A stretch of 64,000 nucleotides of DNA from Latrodectus hesperus (lineage: Eukaryota; Arthropoda; Arachnida; Araneae; Theridiidae), in the NCBI GenBank assembly GCA_037975125.1, contig CM075857.1, positions 25,793,582-25,857,581 on the forward strand, written 5' to 3'. Of this stretch, positions 12,512-26,005 are shown in pieces (the first letter of the stretch is position 1; every line of letters begins with the position of its first letter). A program made the translations under genes and the position numbers. The notes beneath the pieces were generated by a model. That model was not told the origin of the DNA and searched no databases. It worked only from the letters and a program-made list of their open reading frames with translations.

Positions 12512-15500
12512 GATGTTCATTACTTTGCTAATTGTTTTTCCTTCTTTGTAATTTAGTTTCTAAATCAAAATCATTCCAAATTGTTCATATATTAAAAACT
12601 CTTTCAATAGCGTTATTTTCTGAACTGTGTTTCACTATTTGGCTGGCACCTGGATCTGATACCATTCACTTAAAATCATTTTTGCCCGGTAGAGAAATGG
12701 CAAACTGTAACATTTTTCTATATAGTTTGTGTGTTTTCAAGTACAAATACTCCAGTTAAATTTTATTTTACTTTTGCGATTAATCTGTGAATACTAATTT
12801 TTTTTCAAACACATGAATATTTGACTAATGTAAATACTAACATTTCCTGTCTTAAGTTACTTTCTACTCATTTTCAGACCAGAGGCCAAGCTAAATATAT
12901 ATCTAGATTTTTTTTTTTAAAATCTGAAGCTGGATTTATGCATTTGAAATGACTGTCAGTGCATCATGTCTGAGATAATAACCGATTAAAAAGAAAGGAA
13001 GATACACGATAAACAAACGATAGTTCCTCGGCGTCCGCCCAGCAAATAAAAGTTCCTCAAGCTATTTTGCATCACTTGAATGAAAATTTAGATGATAAAA
13101 TTATATTAATGTATACGTGCATGAGTAGCCAACAATTTTTAGAAAAAAAAAATTCTTTTTCACATCATCATGCTTTGTGTCATTAAATAATAAATTGAAT
13201 GCGTTTATATATATATATTGTTTATTTTTAGATATTTCTTTCTTTTTCGTATTAAAAATACTGAAGTTTTTTATTTACAACTCAGCAGAAACGAATTGAT
13301 TAAAATCGCAGTTCTCCTGCCGTAGGGCTCGATGACTCCTTAGTTTTTTTCCAAAGTGTTGGAGAAAAGGCAATATGTTTTCAAGCCTTCCATTTGGTGC
13401 TTTTTGGTGAAGGTTCCTATTTAGTAGTCGCTCCCAGCTTTGAGTGTGACGAGGTGGTTGTCCTCGTGCACGTGAATAAATACTATTTTGGAGATAGTGC
13501 ACAGGGGCGACCACAGACACTCAAATCTTGGCCCTTCTACAAACAGTTTTGGAGTGTTTCTCTTGGATAGTGAATAGAAGATTTCAAAAGCAACTTTTCT
13601 CTGGCTTCAGCTGATTTTTTTTAAAACCCTTCAACAGTAAAAGGGGAATTGTGACCGTCAGCTTAACACACTTCAGGGACTTTATACACTAAACTTTAAA
13701 CTAGACACACATTAGTGCTGTTTTTAGGAAAACTGAGGAGGTCACCTTAAAAAAAAAGGACTCTTAATGAAATTTTTTGTTAGATATAAGATAAAATATA
13801 ATTAATTTAAGATTTGTGTAAACACAGTTATTTTGTATCGACCTTTAAAAAAAATGTATTAAATGGTGACGGGTATTAATTTAAAATATATGTAGTTGTT
13901 TTAATCAAGAACATTTTCCCTTGTTTAATTATTATGAAGTATAAACATTTGACCTCTTCTAAACATTGTTTTGTGTGTGCGTAGAGTGGCCAGCTCAACA
14001 CAAAGATAAGTGTCACGACACAACTTAGCTGTAACCAACAGCCAGACCAATGAAAATATTGAAAAATGTTCTGCTTCGGAACGTATTGTCAAAGAATTTG
14101 AAAACGATGAGTTGCTTGCAATTGTTATAGCACTTCGTGGGGAAAAGTTTATATTTTTTTCTTTGTTGTAATTATTCTTTGACACTACTGCATATTAAAA
14201 ATCAAAACAATGAATTTTAATTATTTTGAATCGTTAAACTATTAGTGTAGATTTTTGTTGTTGCTCTCTATGTGTATTAATTTAAAGAGAAGTGCCCTTG
14301 CACTGGAACTGTGTTAATTGAAAAATTGTGTTTCTTTTAAGTTTAGATGAATGTGATTTATAGTGTTCTGATTGAATTATGCATTGACTTCAAGAAGAGC
14401 AACTCCAAAATAATTTTTCTAATAAATTGGATATGCATTTACTTATATATAAATCATATATGTAGTTTTTTTATAGAAAATTTATAAGGAATGCATTATA
14501 TATATATATTTGCTTAAAAACATCTTACAATTTCTTCAACGCTATTATTATGATTTATGTATCCAATCCTTGTTATTATGTAAAACTTATTATTTCAAAA
14601 ACCATAAAATTTTAAATGAAACGGGTACCTTTTGTGGTTTTTTTGATTCCTCATAAATTTTCAATTAGTATCAGTTCTGAAGAGAAATATTGTAATATTA
14701 AAGTGTATCTAAATTATATACTCTATTATATCCTAAAGTACTGTCACATAGATGTTGTTCAGATCTTGTATTGTAAGAAAATATAAGGCCAGTATAAATC
14801 TTTAAAATGTTGATCAAAACATGTATGATTTTTAGTAGTATTGAAATAATGAAGAAGGAATATTGCAAGAGAGAAAACAAACCCTTTGATCAGGTTTCGT
14901 TTGTAAAAATCAAATTGAGCGAGCGAGTCACTCTCGAAGAGTGATAAATGAATTGGTAAAAGTGAGTTAGGAGGAATTGTGCAATAAAACATTGTTTTCA
15001 ACTGCTAAAAGAAAATTTAATTGTTGAATATTGTTGAGGGAAAAAAACATTTAAAAATTTCGGTTGTTTTTAGTGCCTTTTTTATATAAGGAAATTGTTC
15101 TCATTTTTGTGTATAGTGATGTGTTAATTTATCGATATAAATTTTTTGCTGTTTGCTCAATTTATAATTTCTTTGCTGTTTATTAATCTGTAATTCAGTA
15201 AGAAGTTTCAAATGAAGATTATGTAGTAAATTACTTTTTAGTCTGATAAAATGAAAAAATTAAGAAATATTTAAATGTAAAGACTCGCAATCAAAAGTTC
15301 TTTTTTTTTTATCAAGAGTCATTATAATGTTTGCTCATCAATCTACTTTGTTTTAAAATTCTTGTAAGTAATGTATATATTTGATATTTGTGTATTAGAT
15401 TATTTGTATGTTAAACTACCTCGTTTTTTATGAGTAATTATTGTAGAGATTACTTTTTTGTATCCAGTGCAACCTGACCAAAGGGATACCTTTCCTCTTT

Positions 15501-17353
15501 TGAAGTATTACAATATTGTGTTTCCCCTTTCCAATGTGTGTCTCCTTGCACTTTCTGAAACAAATCGACAGAGCGTCGGTATGAGGGCAGGGGCCCACAA
15601 TAAGCTACACCCTTACTGAAGTGCCAGGTCTCCCCTGCCCTGAATTCCGTCGCATTCCGTTCCTCTGCCGCCGCCCCCCTTGCACAGTGAACTGTGGTCC
15701 GAAACGTTGCTTAGATGCCGGCTCTTTTACGCCCTCTTAGGGGGCCTCACTTCAAACTCCATATATTTTTCATATCATGCATTTAAATACGATAAAAGGA
15801 AAAAAATCGAGACCCGTGTATAGCATAATATGATATTAAAGGCCATAAGTAATGAAAAAAAGCAAAAAAAAAAAATTGTGTTCTGTGTTTTTTTCTCTGT
15901 TATGTGTGCGGTGCCGAGGTGTTCGCTGGCTGGAGCATCCCCAGCCCGGGCGGAGTAAATGCGGGTAGGTGTGTATTATATTTATACTTCCGGTTCCCGG
16001 GCCGGGGAGGGAGGCAGCGAACGCCGGGCACCCTTCTGAACATCAGGGACATGTTATTTTCCATTTCCATTATCTACTTGTATCTACTACTAATGTCATT
16101 GTCAGTAAATATTTTGGAAGACCATTTTATTGTGAAGAAAAGTCTATGCCATATATATATATATATATAACTATATATTTAACAACAGACAAACAAACAT
16201 AAAGCACAAAGTAAATGGTCAGCCTACCATCGGAGTGATTTTTCGCTTTTATGTTGGTCATCCATTTTTGCTTGTACTCACTACCTCAAAGATTGCTATT
16301 GAAATGGGAATTTTATTACCACTGCGCCTGTCCCTAGTCAGTTACTGTCCTTGCTTCGTTCAATTATGGTGCTAGTTTATTATTATACATACTTTTTTTT
16401 AATTTAAATCCATTCCGGTCAGTTATTATTTTTTTAATAGTTAAGCCTATACTCTTGTGTAAAATTATTATAGGCACCATTATGCACTTCTTTTTTTTTT
16501 TTTGTTCAAGGGAAAAAAATGTAAAGTTAAGTTTTGTACCGATATTTTCATGTCGGTTGATGCAATGTTTTTATGAACTGTGTAATAATAAGTTAATTGT
16601 TTACAGATGACTGTTTTTATATATAAATGCTTTGTTCATTTTTATGTACCTGCAAATTGAGGCAGTTTTTCTCAAGGCAATAGATCTCGTTTAAAATGTT
16701 AATAAATATATCCTTTATTACTTTCTTGTTTAAAAAAAAACTACAAGTTTTTGTGAGTGTTGCCTATTTTTTTCATTTTAAATGTACTTTTCTTTCCATG
16801 TTCTGTTTCATTTGTTATAAAGTATCTCGTAAAATATAGAAAAAAAAATGCAAATAAATAACTGTGTTTTTGTTTCTCCCATTGAAGTTATGTATTAATG
16901 TTGTTTATTCTAATAACAAAAAAAAATTTAGGCTATCAAATGTTGTGTGTAATTATAAAGATAAAAAAACAATACTGTAACTTACAATTTGTGTTTTTGT
17001 ATATTTTAGTGTTAACATACCGATATACCTCATATGTTTACATTAACTGTGTGCAGAAGGGCTGATTTGTTTCTTGAGATAGTAGATATTTTTTAAGAAA
17101 AAATGGAATTATGGAACCAGAATAGTTTTTAAACTTGTACATATACGTTTTATGGTGAGGATTGGCTACTTTTGGACATTTTTGCCAATGTATCTCACTT
17201 GTATACCTTATCCTTCAAAAATAAATCCTTGTTGGAGGAGGGGGACCTTTACCCCCTCTGTCCCACCTCTTCTTCCCAGCCCGTTCGGTTGTCAGAGTGT
17301 TGTGTTTTGGTTGGTTTCTGATTTGTTATCAGGGAGCAGGTCAGTAGGAGGGC

Positions 17354-17359
17354 AATAAA
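17354..17359 (+). terminator. Candidate poly(A) signal of the POU gene
   Basis: AATAAA followed within about 20-40 bases by a GT/T-rich stretch (tgtgtttcgttttttt from about 17380). The local sequence loses its G+C-rich islands after this point. This fits a distal cleavage site, but earlier signals such as 11222 are equally legal. Confidence 0.35.
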
Positions 17360-17375
17360 TTGACACAAATTCCTG

Positions 17376-20300
17376 TTCCATGTGTTTCGTTTTTTTATTC
17401 TTCTCTCTCCATAGGACACAAACACACACACCGAAGTATAATAATCATCAAACTATCAAATTTTCTTAGTAAAATCTTTATTATATTAATTTTTTTTTAA
17501 AAAAAATTATATTTTAATGACAATTTGGCTGAAGAATTTTAGTGAATCGCTACCAGCTGATTTTTCATAAGGCTGCGCAAGAGACTAAAATCTGTTCAAT
17601 TGGAACTTAAATCTCGTGAAACTGCTGCCCAGAAGAATATATAAATGCGCAACGGAATACGCATGTTGAATAATTTTCTTATTCATGGGCACATGTGCAA
17701 AATGTTAATATTTCATGCTTGCCATTAAACAAGAATCTGTACTCTAAAACAGTAATCTGGAAATCAAATTGCAAATGCCATAAGAGAACTATTTCAAAGT
17801 TGTCTATAATCATACATTTATTCTGACATTTTGTCCTTTTTTCTCAGATCTGTAGGATACTACTCTAAAGCTAAAATTTTTACTTTTTGCTTATCACTTT
17901 CATTAAATATTTACTGTGAAAAATTAATTAATACTAATTATATTCATATACATCGTATTTAGAAATCGAAAGATTGATACTTGAAGTTCAGTTGTTTTCA
18001 ATAAAAACTTTTATTTATTTTTCACAAGCAGAGTACTAAACATTTATCATTAAATTTCAAATAACTTCTCACATTCTTGGGAAAAAATTTAAAACAATTG
18101 CATAATAATAAACCATTTAAAACTTCGACCGCTATTTATTAACCCCTAAGCTAAATCAGTTTATAAACACGACTGTTTTAAATTTTGTACCCTTTGAACA
18201 ATTTTAAGCTTTTAGACAGCAATGCCTTAGTGATAATTAAATCAATATTTTTGTCCCAGTTAATTTTAAATGTTGTCTATTTAACACATATTTTGTTAGT
18301 GTTTATTTAAAATTGAAAGTCTTTTCTTAAAAAATTGTGTCTACATTTCTCTATAAGTCGTGATTATATTTCTTGCATAAGACAAATCTCTTGTCTTTGG
18401 ATGCAAAATAACTAGTGATTTTTCATTGTTGCGCATTTTACAAAATACCTTGCAGTTTAAACCTATTTTTTAAGTTCCATATTATATCTCTGACTCATTT
18501 TATTTTAATCATTTACACTTAGGACTATAACTTTTGCTGTTCTAGTTTTTTTCTCTTGTCACGAACATAAATTTCGTTAAAAAATTTATTTATATTTTAT
18601 TTGTTTTAATTTTGAACTCTAAATTCAAGTATTTACTACTAAGTTTTGATAGATAATATATGAATATATTTTAGTGATCATAAAATAAATTTGAAAGTAT
18701 TTTAGTATTATCATAACAATTATGCTTGTTTTAAAATTATTGCGTAAGGAATCTGAAACACTTTTCGATGTATTATCAGATGAATAAAAATGAAAGAAAT
18801 AAGGCGTATCACCAAAAGAAAAAAAAACACTTTTATCAAAATAAAGTGAGTATTCATAAAAAAGAATATTTTAATTGCTTGCACTATATGTGGTTATATT
18901 TGTAAGTAAAACAATATTGCTTTATAATTAACTGCTCTTTATTATAATATCACAATTATTAAGATTTTGAATTGCTGCAACAGTTTTAATATGTAATTAT
19001 ATTCAAACGTGAAGCAAAATAGATTTACATATAACTGGAAATCAACCTTATAAAATAGTTATAGAAAGGCATTAAAAATGTATTACTTTAAGTAAAAATA
19101 TTTTCTTAAGTTTTTTTAAGAAATTTTTTTTGATATCTTATAAATAGCCAAATATCTAAAAGCTGTTCTTAAATACGGTGCAACAGAGTATCAAAAATTT
19201 AAAAAGGGGTTCTTAATGCGTACTTTAATTTTTAGTAAAGGGAGAATAAATATTGTCTTACGCCATATTTTCTCCGCAGTTATAGTTACTTAGGTAGTAA
19301 TAAACTTTAGAAGAGGATTTTCTTCTAACATAAGAAAAATCAAACTAAAAAGAATTTGAATTTTTTTTTCCCTTTATAATTTACTTTTAAAACAATTTTG
19401 AGTTTGCAGTGAATGCTATAATGCGAGAACTCTTCCCATATAAGTTTCCTACTTAAATTTTTTAAAAAGTGTCAGTGCAACTTGCTTATTGATAGCCGTA
19501 GACAAAAACATTCCTACACATTTTTTAATATAATTCTTGGCACTTTATAAATTGTTTAATCTTCTTAAAAATCAATTCCCTATGGTATGATTTGGAAAGA
19601 AATTCAGAATCAAAAATTTTTAATGATAATTTTCTCTATTCGATTCAAACATAAAAATTTAAATTTTGAAGCGACATTATATTTACAGCAAACTAATAAT
19701 TTTTTATTGGAACTGCAATTCCTTCATTTAATATTTTGTGAGTATGATATATTACTTTGGAAACAATATAATGGACATGTATGATATGTATAAAATAGTT
19801 TTAAAAAATTCATTTATAAACAACTGTAATTTACAAATATTTTGCGAGCAACATTTTTATTTAATTTTATTTACATTTACTATAAATTCAATGTTTATTA
19901 TTCGGTTGAAATAAATTCAAAATGGAAACTGATTTTTTATCCAATAATAAAAAAATTTTTTAACGATTAAAATGCCTCTCTTACAAATATGCTTACTTAT
20001 TTATAAATTGTATATTGCTACGAGAAAGTGTAAGATATAATTCATTTTCATGTACTTGAGTAAATTATATTAAAAGCTGGATTGGAAAAATTCACTCGTT
20101 TTTAGAAAAAGAAATAAAGATCGTCATATTAATATGGCCTTTGCATATTAAATATTCTGGTAGAAGAGTGACAATTTGGGTATCAACCTCACTATTTGAT
20201 CGTTGTTCTAAGTTATGAGGCCTTTAACTGCATTTCTCATCTTCAGCTGGTAAAAATACAATGATGATTTACAATAGACATAGATAATGTGTTCACACAC

Positions 20301-21804
20301 ACACAGCATTCTCCCTTCTCTTCATAAACATGAAAAATACAAATCAAGAAAAGAAACAGGAATCCAACCTCATACTGCTTAGAATTTTTCCCAACTATTT
20401 AATTTGTTTTCATTTCTAAAAATTTTATTAAGAAATCAAGTAGGTAAAATGTCTGAAGGTCATGTTTAAGTGTTGTGAGAATTATGCGCTATAAAAATCT
20501 AAGTAAATTTCTTGTATTAACCGTAAAAAAATGACTACATACTTTAAGAACTTTATAAAATAAAAAACTGAAAACATTCCTGATTACTGTAAAAAATCAT
20601 TATCATCTCCATTACTAAATAAATTACAAATATTATGTAATTTATATTACTGCCCACACAAACTCAGATTTTTTAGCTGATAATGTTAAATAAACTTAGT
20701 TCCTAATAGTTATCAGATTGAATGGAATAAAACTAATGATATACTCAATCTTTAATCATATTTATGATTTTAAATATAAAGAAATTTCTGAGAAAAGTAA
20801 AATTCAAGAAAAAAACATGGAATTATAAGCAGCTTTTTTTAAAGTTTTTATTAACAGTTCGCATGTTGCGTAAAAATATTGCACAGAATTTGTTAAAATG
20901 TTGCTTAAGATAACAGCAAAGATTAAGGGATAAATTAAAAGGAATGAAGATATTGATTACAAAAGCTCACGAAATTGTTATAATCTTCACAGTCGAAAGC
21001 ATAATTTGAAAAAATTAACTAGACTAGACTTTTCTGGATGGTCGTAAGAAAAGGAGACTGGTAAAAAAATTACTTGATCATTGATATTTTTCAAGATTGA
21101 ATAAAGAAACGAATGATGTAAACATAAATTTTAATTATACAAACAGAAATGCTATTCATTAGAGTTTGTTTCATGAAACAATAGCTCGAAAGTTTTCTTA
21201 TTTAAAAAATTTTAAAAGGCAAATTAGTGTTAAAATTCTTCAACTTTGGATAGTAAGAATATAGTTTGTCTTATGAAATTGAATTAAATAGAATCAACAA
21301 AAGCTAAAAAAATCTAAAGAAACATTGAAAGAAAACCTACAATTAAATATGAATAATTTCTGATATGTCATTGTATACTATGTGATCATTAGAAATAATT
21401 ATTAAGTTAACAGAAAATTTCTCTGTACTTTCAAAGCTTACGAGATACTTTTTGGTAACGTTTAAAGCCACATTTTTCTCAAATAAATTCAGAACTGATT
21501 TCTCGATAGTAACTGATTTGTACCAGACGATTTGTGTGTCAATCGATTCAAAGTTCTAAATTATTGCCTTTAATTATCTAGAAAATTCCTCAAACCAGTA
21601 AGGAAAGAGACACTAGTATTTTGATTTTGTCATTCTCGAAATTTTTATCATTATCTGATGCATTAATTTCCCAAATGAGAGTAGTTTTTTCAAGTAGACT
21701 AAATACAATCAATCTAAGGCAAAAATTAATTTATTTTGTTAGAAGACCTAAATCATCATAATCAATAGCAAATCGCAAAGTAATGAAGTTACAGTCTTTT
21801 TTTC
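17376..21804. other. AT-rich intergenic DNA
   Basis: I see no gene, RNA or element signature here, only short open frames and homopolymer runs. Confidence 0.6.
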
Positions 21805-22062
21805 CCCATACGGTGGTTTTTTTTTTTTTCCGTTCCAGTTGAGATCATGGCTACATCACTTTATTACAATTCTCATTGGTTTAAAATATTCATAACGTAA
21901 GATAACGTTTCATCCACGTCTAATATAACGTCATAATTAATTATGACATTGTATTGAGATGGCGTCGCAAATCTGACTCATCGGCGAATTTGCTGCCTGC
22001 TTTTCAGCCATCTCTTTTGAGTGGCAGCAAATAAGGCGAAGTTCACCATCGAATGTCTGAGA
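21805..22062 (+). repeat. Dispersed repeat related to 56549-56776
   Basis: Shares long blocks with 56549-56776, including ttacaattctcattggttt, gtattgagatggcgtcg and aagttcaccatc. At 56.5 kb the same block lies directly before a mariner transposase relic on the same strand. This copy is therefore probably the 5' part of such an element, left without its coding region. Confidence 0.6.
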
Positions 22063-22620
22063 ATAGTGTCGACATTCATTTTGTTAATAGAATGATTTCT
22101 TATATAAGGACTAAATCATCGGTTTGAGAAGTCATTAGGACGTTGAAAATAAAACAAGGAGAATCAAAATGAAAAAGACAAGACCAAACATTCACTTTAT
22201 AGTTAGTTTAAATCGGAAAGGACGATTTAAAATTTTAAAAATTTCATTAATTAATAGAATTTTAAACTAATAATTGCAATATTTGTAAATAATCTCTTTT
22301 AAATGTTAAGACTAATGCCTTGCTTACACCAACATTTTTTTCTATTTTGCATAATACCTCTGTAACAATTAGGAACATATACTCCAAATGTGCGCTCCTG
22401 AATCTCATAATCGATAGACTAAAAATATAAGCAGTTAAAGTCGTACACAATGTCTCAGGATTCTTTCTAGATCTCCAAATGGCATTACTTGACATGTCGG
22501 CTTATTCTTTAGATCTATGTTTTATGGAAGACGTTTGGGTATTTAATTGGTGACAATTGCACTGGAATACAGCTCACGCTTGTGTATCAGATCAGTTTTG
22601 TCAACATGAGAAGACAGCAT
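22063..22620. other. AT-rich DNA, no feature
   Basis: No supported feature. A 77-aa minus-strand open frame here lacks motifs. Confidence 0.5.
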
Positions 22621-22632
22621 AGGTTGCCATTC

Positions 22633-23420
22633 TTCTTCTTCTTCTTAGAATCGGGTTTGTATGTCATTGGGCACCTCTGCTTTTATCAGCATTTTGTACC
22701 ATTAACTCCAAACCCAATGTTTCCTAGTTCCAGTTGCTCGGGTCACCCACGTTACTAATAAAGTCTGATAACCCTTTAATGGAGTCTAGGTGTAACTCTC
22801 TAGAATGGATGATGCCTAAAGAAGTTAATCTATGGAGGGCAAGAGCCTCACATTCATAAATGATATGCTCTGCCGTTTCCTCATTCGTATGACATTTCCA
22901 GCAGATAGGTCTTGCTGAAACAGTCCCATCTGGTCAGAGAGTCAGTCATACTAGGGATAGCTTCCTGACTTTCACCAGAAGATGGTTTGGAGGTCATTTC
23001 TACCTCAAGTGAAGGATTCATTACTGCCCCTTTACAAGACTGCCTCTGAGTTTCCTTGTCTTTTTCAGCAAGGTCTGCTTCAGAGGCATCACCTGCAGAT
23101 GTAGAAAGGTTTGTTATTTCTTGTGTCTTTTCAGCCACAAGATAACAATTTATAAGCTCAGGTAATATAGGTCCACCCAGCATTGCCTGAGATACTGGGC
23201 AAGGCAAATTACTCTAGAAGTTTGCCGGGCAACTAGAGGCTCCGTTAAGACACCAATACCGCGGTGCCAATTAGCCCTAGGCACGGATCGCATAACACCA
23301 GGGTTTACGGGAGCTGGTTCGCGGCCTCTGATTCTATATTCAAGGCTATCCTGTCATTCTTACAGGACGTTCGGTGATCCACCATCTACCGACGCGCCTG
23401 GTAGCTGCTCAGGCCCCAGG
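22633..23420 (-). mobile_element. LINE-derived short element, copy B, with 12-bp target duplication
   Basis: A 788-bp insertion bounded by perfect direct repeats taggttgccatt at 22621-22632 and 23421-23432. The minus-strand 3' end is an (AAG)n tail. It matches copy A (7045-7864) nearly throughout. A minus-strand frame from 23207 to 22881 (108 aa, Glu/Ser/Thr-rich) runs through the middle and then meets the zinc-finger frame seen in copy A. No reverse transcriptase or endonuclease motif is present. The defined ends and target duplication show it moved as a unit, so it is a non-autonomous derivative rather than a randomly truncated LINE. Confidence 0.85.
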
Positions 23421-23432
23421 TAGGTTGCCATT

Positions 23433-24487
23433 ACTTACCAACACATTGAGCTTCTATCATTCTATGCCACGACATGTAACAGGGTTTGCTAGTCGTAAAA
23501 ATGATTTTCGCTACTGATTTTCTCTCACTCTCAGTGAATTCTGTATTTTCAACCAATTTATAATGCGTGTGATATCAGAAATGTACTTATATATCTCCTT
23601 TCTTTGGAGTCGCATTTTCAGTGACAGGGTTTCTAAGTTTTCAAAAATCAAGATTTTGTTAACTGATTTTCATTTCTTTTATTGTAAAAAAGGAAATATC
23701 AGTTATTCTTATTTAACTGATATTTTCATGCAATGCTTCAATCTAAATATTGGTATTGTTTAATTATTGTTAGTATGTGACATCTAATTAAGAATCGTTT
23801 AATTAATTGTCACATAACGCATAACTTATGAAAGGATTCCTTAAAAGCCTATATGCATTTCTAAAGTACCTATAAGCAGAAAATCGTTGAAATCTTTTGA
23901 AAGATAAAAAAAAAATTTGAGTTAACAATAATTATTTCAAATTTTAAGAAACATCTGACATCCGAGATTATTGCTTGCATTTTATCAGTAAATTAATCAA
24001 CCTTTTCTGTGATAGGAAATAAAAATTTCCCATTTTACGAATAAAAAGTTCGTTATAATCGAAATTTTTAAAAACGCAAAAATTAAAAATTTCAATAAAG
24101 TCATTGAATTTTTCAAACTAGGCCCTAGTTTATTTGTAAAAACATCACAAATTTTACGAAACTGCTTGCGTCACATCGAAGCTCAAATAAATCTACAATC
24201 TTAAATTTCTGAAAAGTTTGCAATTTTAGTTTTAATTTGTATTTTATTCATCAGATTTGCACTAATACAAAACTTACAATAGGTATGTGAATATATCCAT
24301 GTTCAACATGTAGAGTGTATATGCAGCACATGTAGGATGGTAAGGAAAGATAACCTCTTGAATCTCGGGATCTTGCACGTCAGCAAGAGGCTCTACAAGT
24401 TGGTGAAATTTTCTTCGTAGTGGAATATAAGATATGAAAAATTAGATAAATTGGGATAGTTGAGACATCTAGAGATTAATCTGATGT
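23433..24487. other. AT-rich DNA, no feature
   Basis: Nothing recognisable on either strand. Confidence 0.5.
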
Positions 24488-24563
24488 GTTGTTGTTGTTA
24501 CTTATGACTCTTGGACAAGCCAAGCTTGCTAGCAGACGGCTATGCGAAATTAAGTCAGAAGGT

Positions 24564-25482
24564 CATATCACACACCACATAACACATCATCACATATCAC
24601 AGTGTCTTAGCTCGGTGGACGACTTAGACGGTGTCTTCTTTCACTTCGAATTACCAGTACATGTTAATAAACAAACAGACCTTCCTGCTTATTTGAGGCA
24701 ATTGGCCCTTGAGAAAATTGGAGAGATTCCACTTGATGCTGTTCAAGTCTACACAGATGGCAGTAGAAATGACTTTTTCCGATCCGGCAGTGGTATTTTC
24801 GTCAAATCTCAAGACCTTGAATTAAAGCTTCAGAGGAGAAATCCCGATCACTGCTCGGTTTTTCGCAGTGAACTGATAGCCATTGATGAGGCCCTTGAGG
24901 TTTTTTCATCTCTTCCTTATGGAAAGGCGGTTTGGATTCTGCCTGACAGCAGAAGTGCAATTCAGCACCTATGCAATTGGCAAAGTGTTAGAGACAATGT
25001 TAGAATGACAATAGTTAACAAGTTAAAACGGCTTCCCATATCTCATCAGATTCATCTGCAGTGGATTCCTTCCCACGTCGATATTGAGGGAAATGAAATT
25101 GCGGATGCTCTGGCGAAAGCTGGGGCTGGCGAGTCCTCCGTTAAGTTAGATCCTCTCACTTTCACGGAGATTCACTCCAGAAAAAAAAATTAAGAACAGG
25201 ATGACTTGGATTGTCCCTCCGGTACATTACTGGTACCAAAGTTCCCGTCCCGGAGGCCCCCTGTCTAACGACTTAAGTGGTCAGGAACAAACTATTCTCG
25301 CCCGATTTCGAAGTGGACATCTTAAGACCCTAAAATTTTCTGGCGGTTCCCGAACCTTTGAAACCTGTACTAACTGCTCTACCGAGCAGGGTTCGCCTGA
25401 ACATATCCTTGAGTGCCTAGGGCTTTCCAGGCAGGACTTAGTTGACGACCCTTTTCTGGTTTTGGATTATTGTAGAGTGTAA
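24564..25482 (+). pseudogene. LINE ORF2 C-terminus: RNase H and zinc finger
   Basis: The frame to 25193 encodes an RNase H type I domain: Asp in YTDGSR (about 24755), Glu in FRSELIAI, Asp in PDSRSA, and the SHVDIEGNEIADALAK segment with the last acidic residue. A run of nine A at 25181-25189 shifts the frame. The continuation (25201-25482) holds FRSGHLKTLKFSGG and a CX2CX8HX3C finger (CTNCSTEQGSPEHILEC), normal for this end of LINE ORF2. Endonuclease and reverse transcriptase are absent through 5' truncation, so it is not functional. It is a different lineage from the element at 7045 and 22633. Confidence 0.88.
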
Positions 25483-25546
25483 AACGTCATGGACCTGGTC
25501 TAGCGCTGCTGGCCTTTGGGGACATGCAACAACAACAACACAACAA
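24564..25546 (+). mobile_element. 5'-truncated LINE inserted in a SINE, 9-bp target duplication
   Basis: A 983-bp insertion flanked by tcagaaggt at 24555-24563 and 25547-25555. It ends in a (CAA)n tail at 25525-25546. Only the last part of ORF2 is kept. The insertion interrupts a SINE of family S1, so it is younger than that SINE. Confidence 0.88.
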
Positions 25547-25759
25547 TCAGAAGGTTGCATCTTTCGCTTAGCCATAGTACCACGAAGGTCTTTGATCTAA
25601 GAGTCTTCATATAGATGGCACCACCAGAGGATTCACTCCCACAATTTTGACTTTGATTTGGTACTAGAGAATTAGAAATTTTCTACAGACCATTACACCT
25701 ATTGTAACTGCTCGGAGACCGACCACAGGCCTTTCGATTTTACAGATTTAATGAGCACG

Positions 25760-26005
25760 TAATCTGATGTACGACAGATATATAAGCATTTTGTTTATCA
25801 ACTAAACTCCTTCATGTTCATTCTTCTTTCTGTGATGGTATGAGATATGTGAAATCGGCGAAACTGAAGTACTTGACACGTCTTAAGACTAATCTGATTT
25901 ATGGCAGATCATAAGCAACCTGTATATCACCTACAGCCATTCATGTTGACTCTGCTTTCCGACGAACTAGGATCAGCAAGACAATGTAACAACCACCCTA
26001 AACGT
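25760..26005. repeat. Imperfect tandem duplication, period about 130 bp
   Basis: Blocks starting taatctgat at 25760 and again at 25890 align over about 110 bp (shared cttcatgtt / attcatgtt and ctttc stretches). They adjoin the SINE S1 copy and may be internal repeats of its head region. Confidence 0.45.

Larger units (their letters stand above)
10650..17375 (+). other. Probable long 3'UTR of the POU gene and downstream DNA
   Basis: No frame here resembles a host protein on the plus strand. An early AATAAA lies at 11222-11227 and several more follow. The stretch has islands of higher G+C (about 15570-15760, 15905-16050, 17225-17300) unlike the flat AT-rich DNA beyond 17.4 kb. I infer a long 3'UTR with alternative ends, the last possibly at 17354. 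This is inference without transcript data. A degenerate minus-strand coding-like segment lies at 11480-11983. Confidence 0.4.
24488..25772 (-). mobile_element. SINE family S1, interrupted copy
   Basis: The two outer parts (24488-24563 and 25547-25772) are continuous with each other in the related copies at 32915-33335 (plus) and 38283-38490 (minus). They share gttacttatgac and cttggacaagcc at the tail end and the tctggtggtgccatctat block in the body. On the minus strand the tail is an (AAC)n run (plus-strand GTT repeat at 24488-24500). It was split by the LINE fragment at 24564-25546. Confidence 0.75.
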
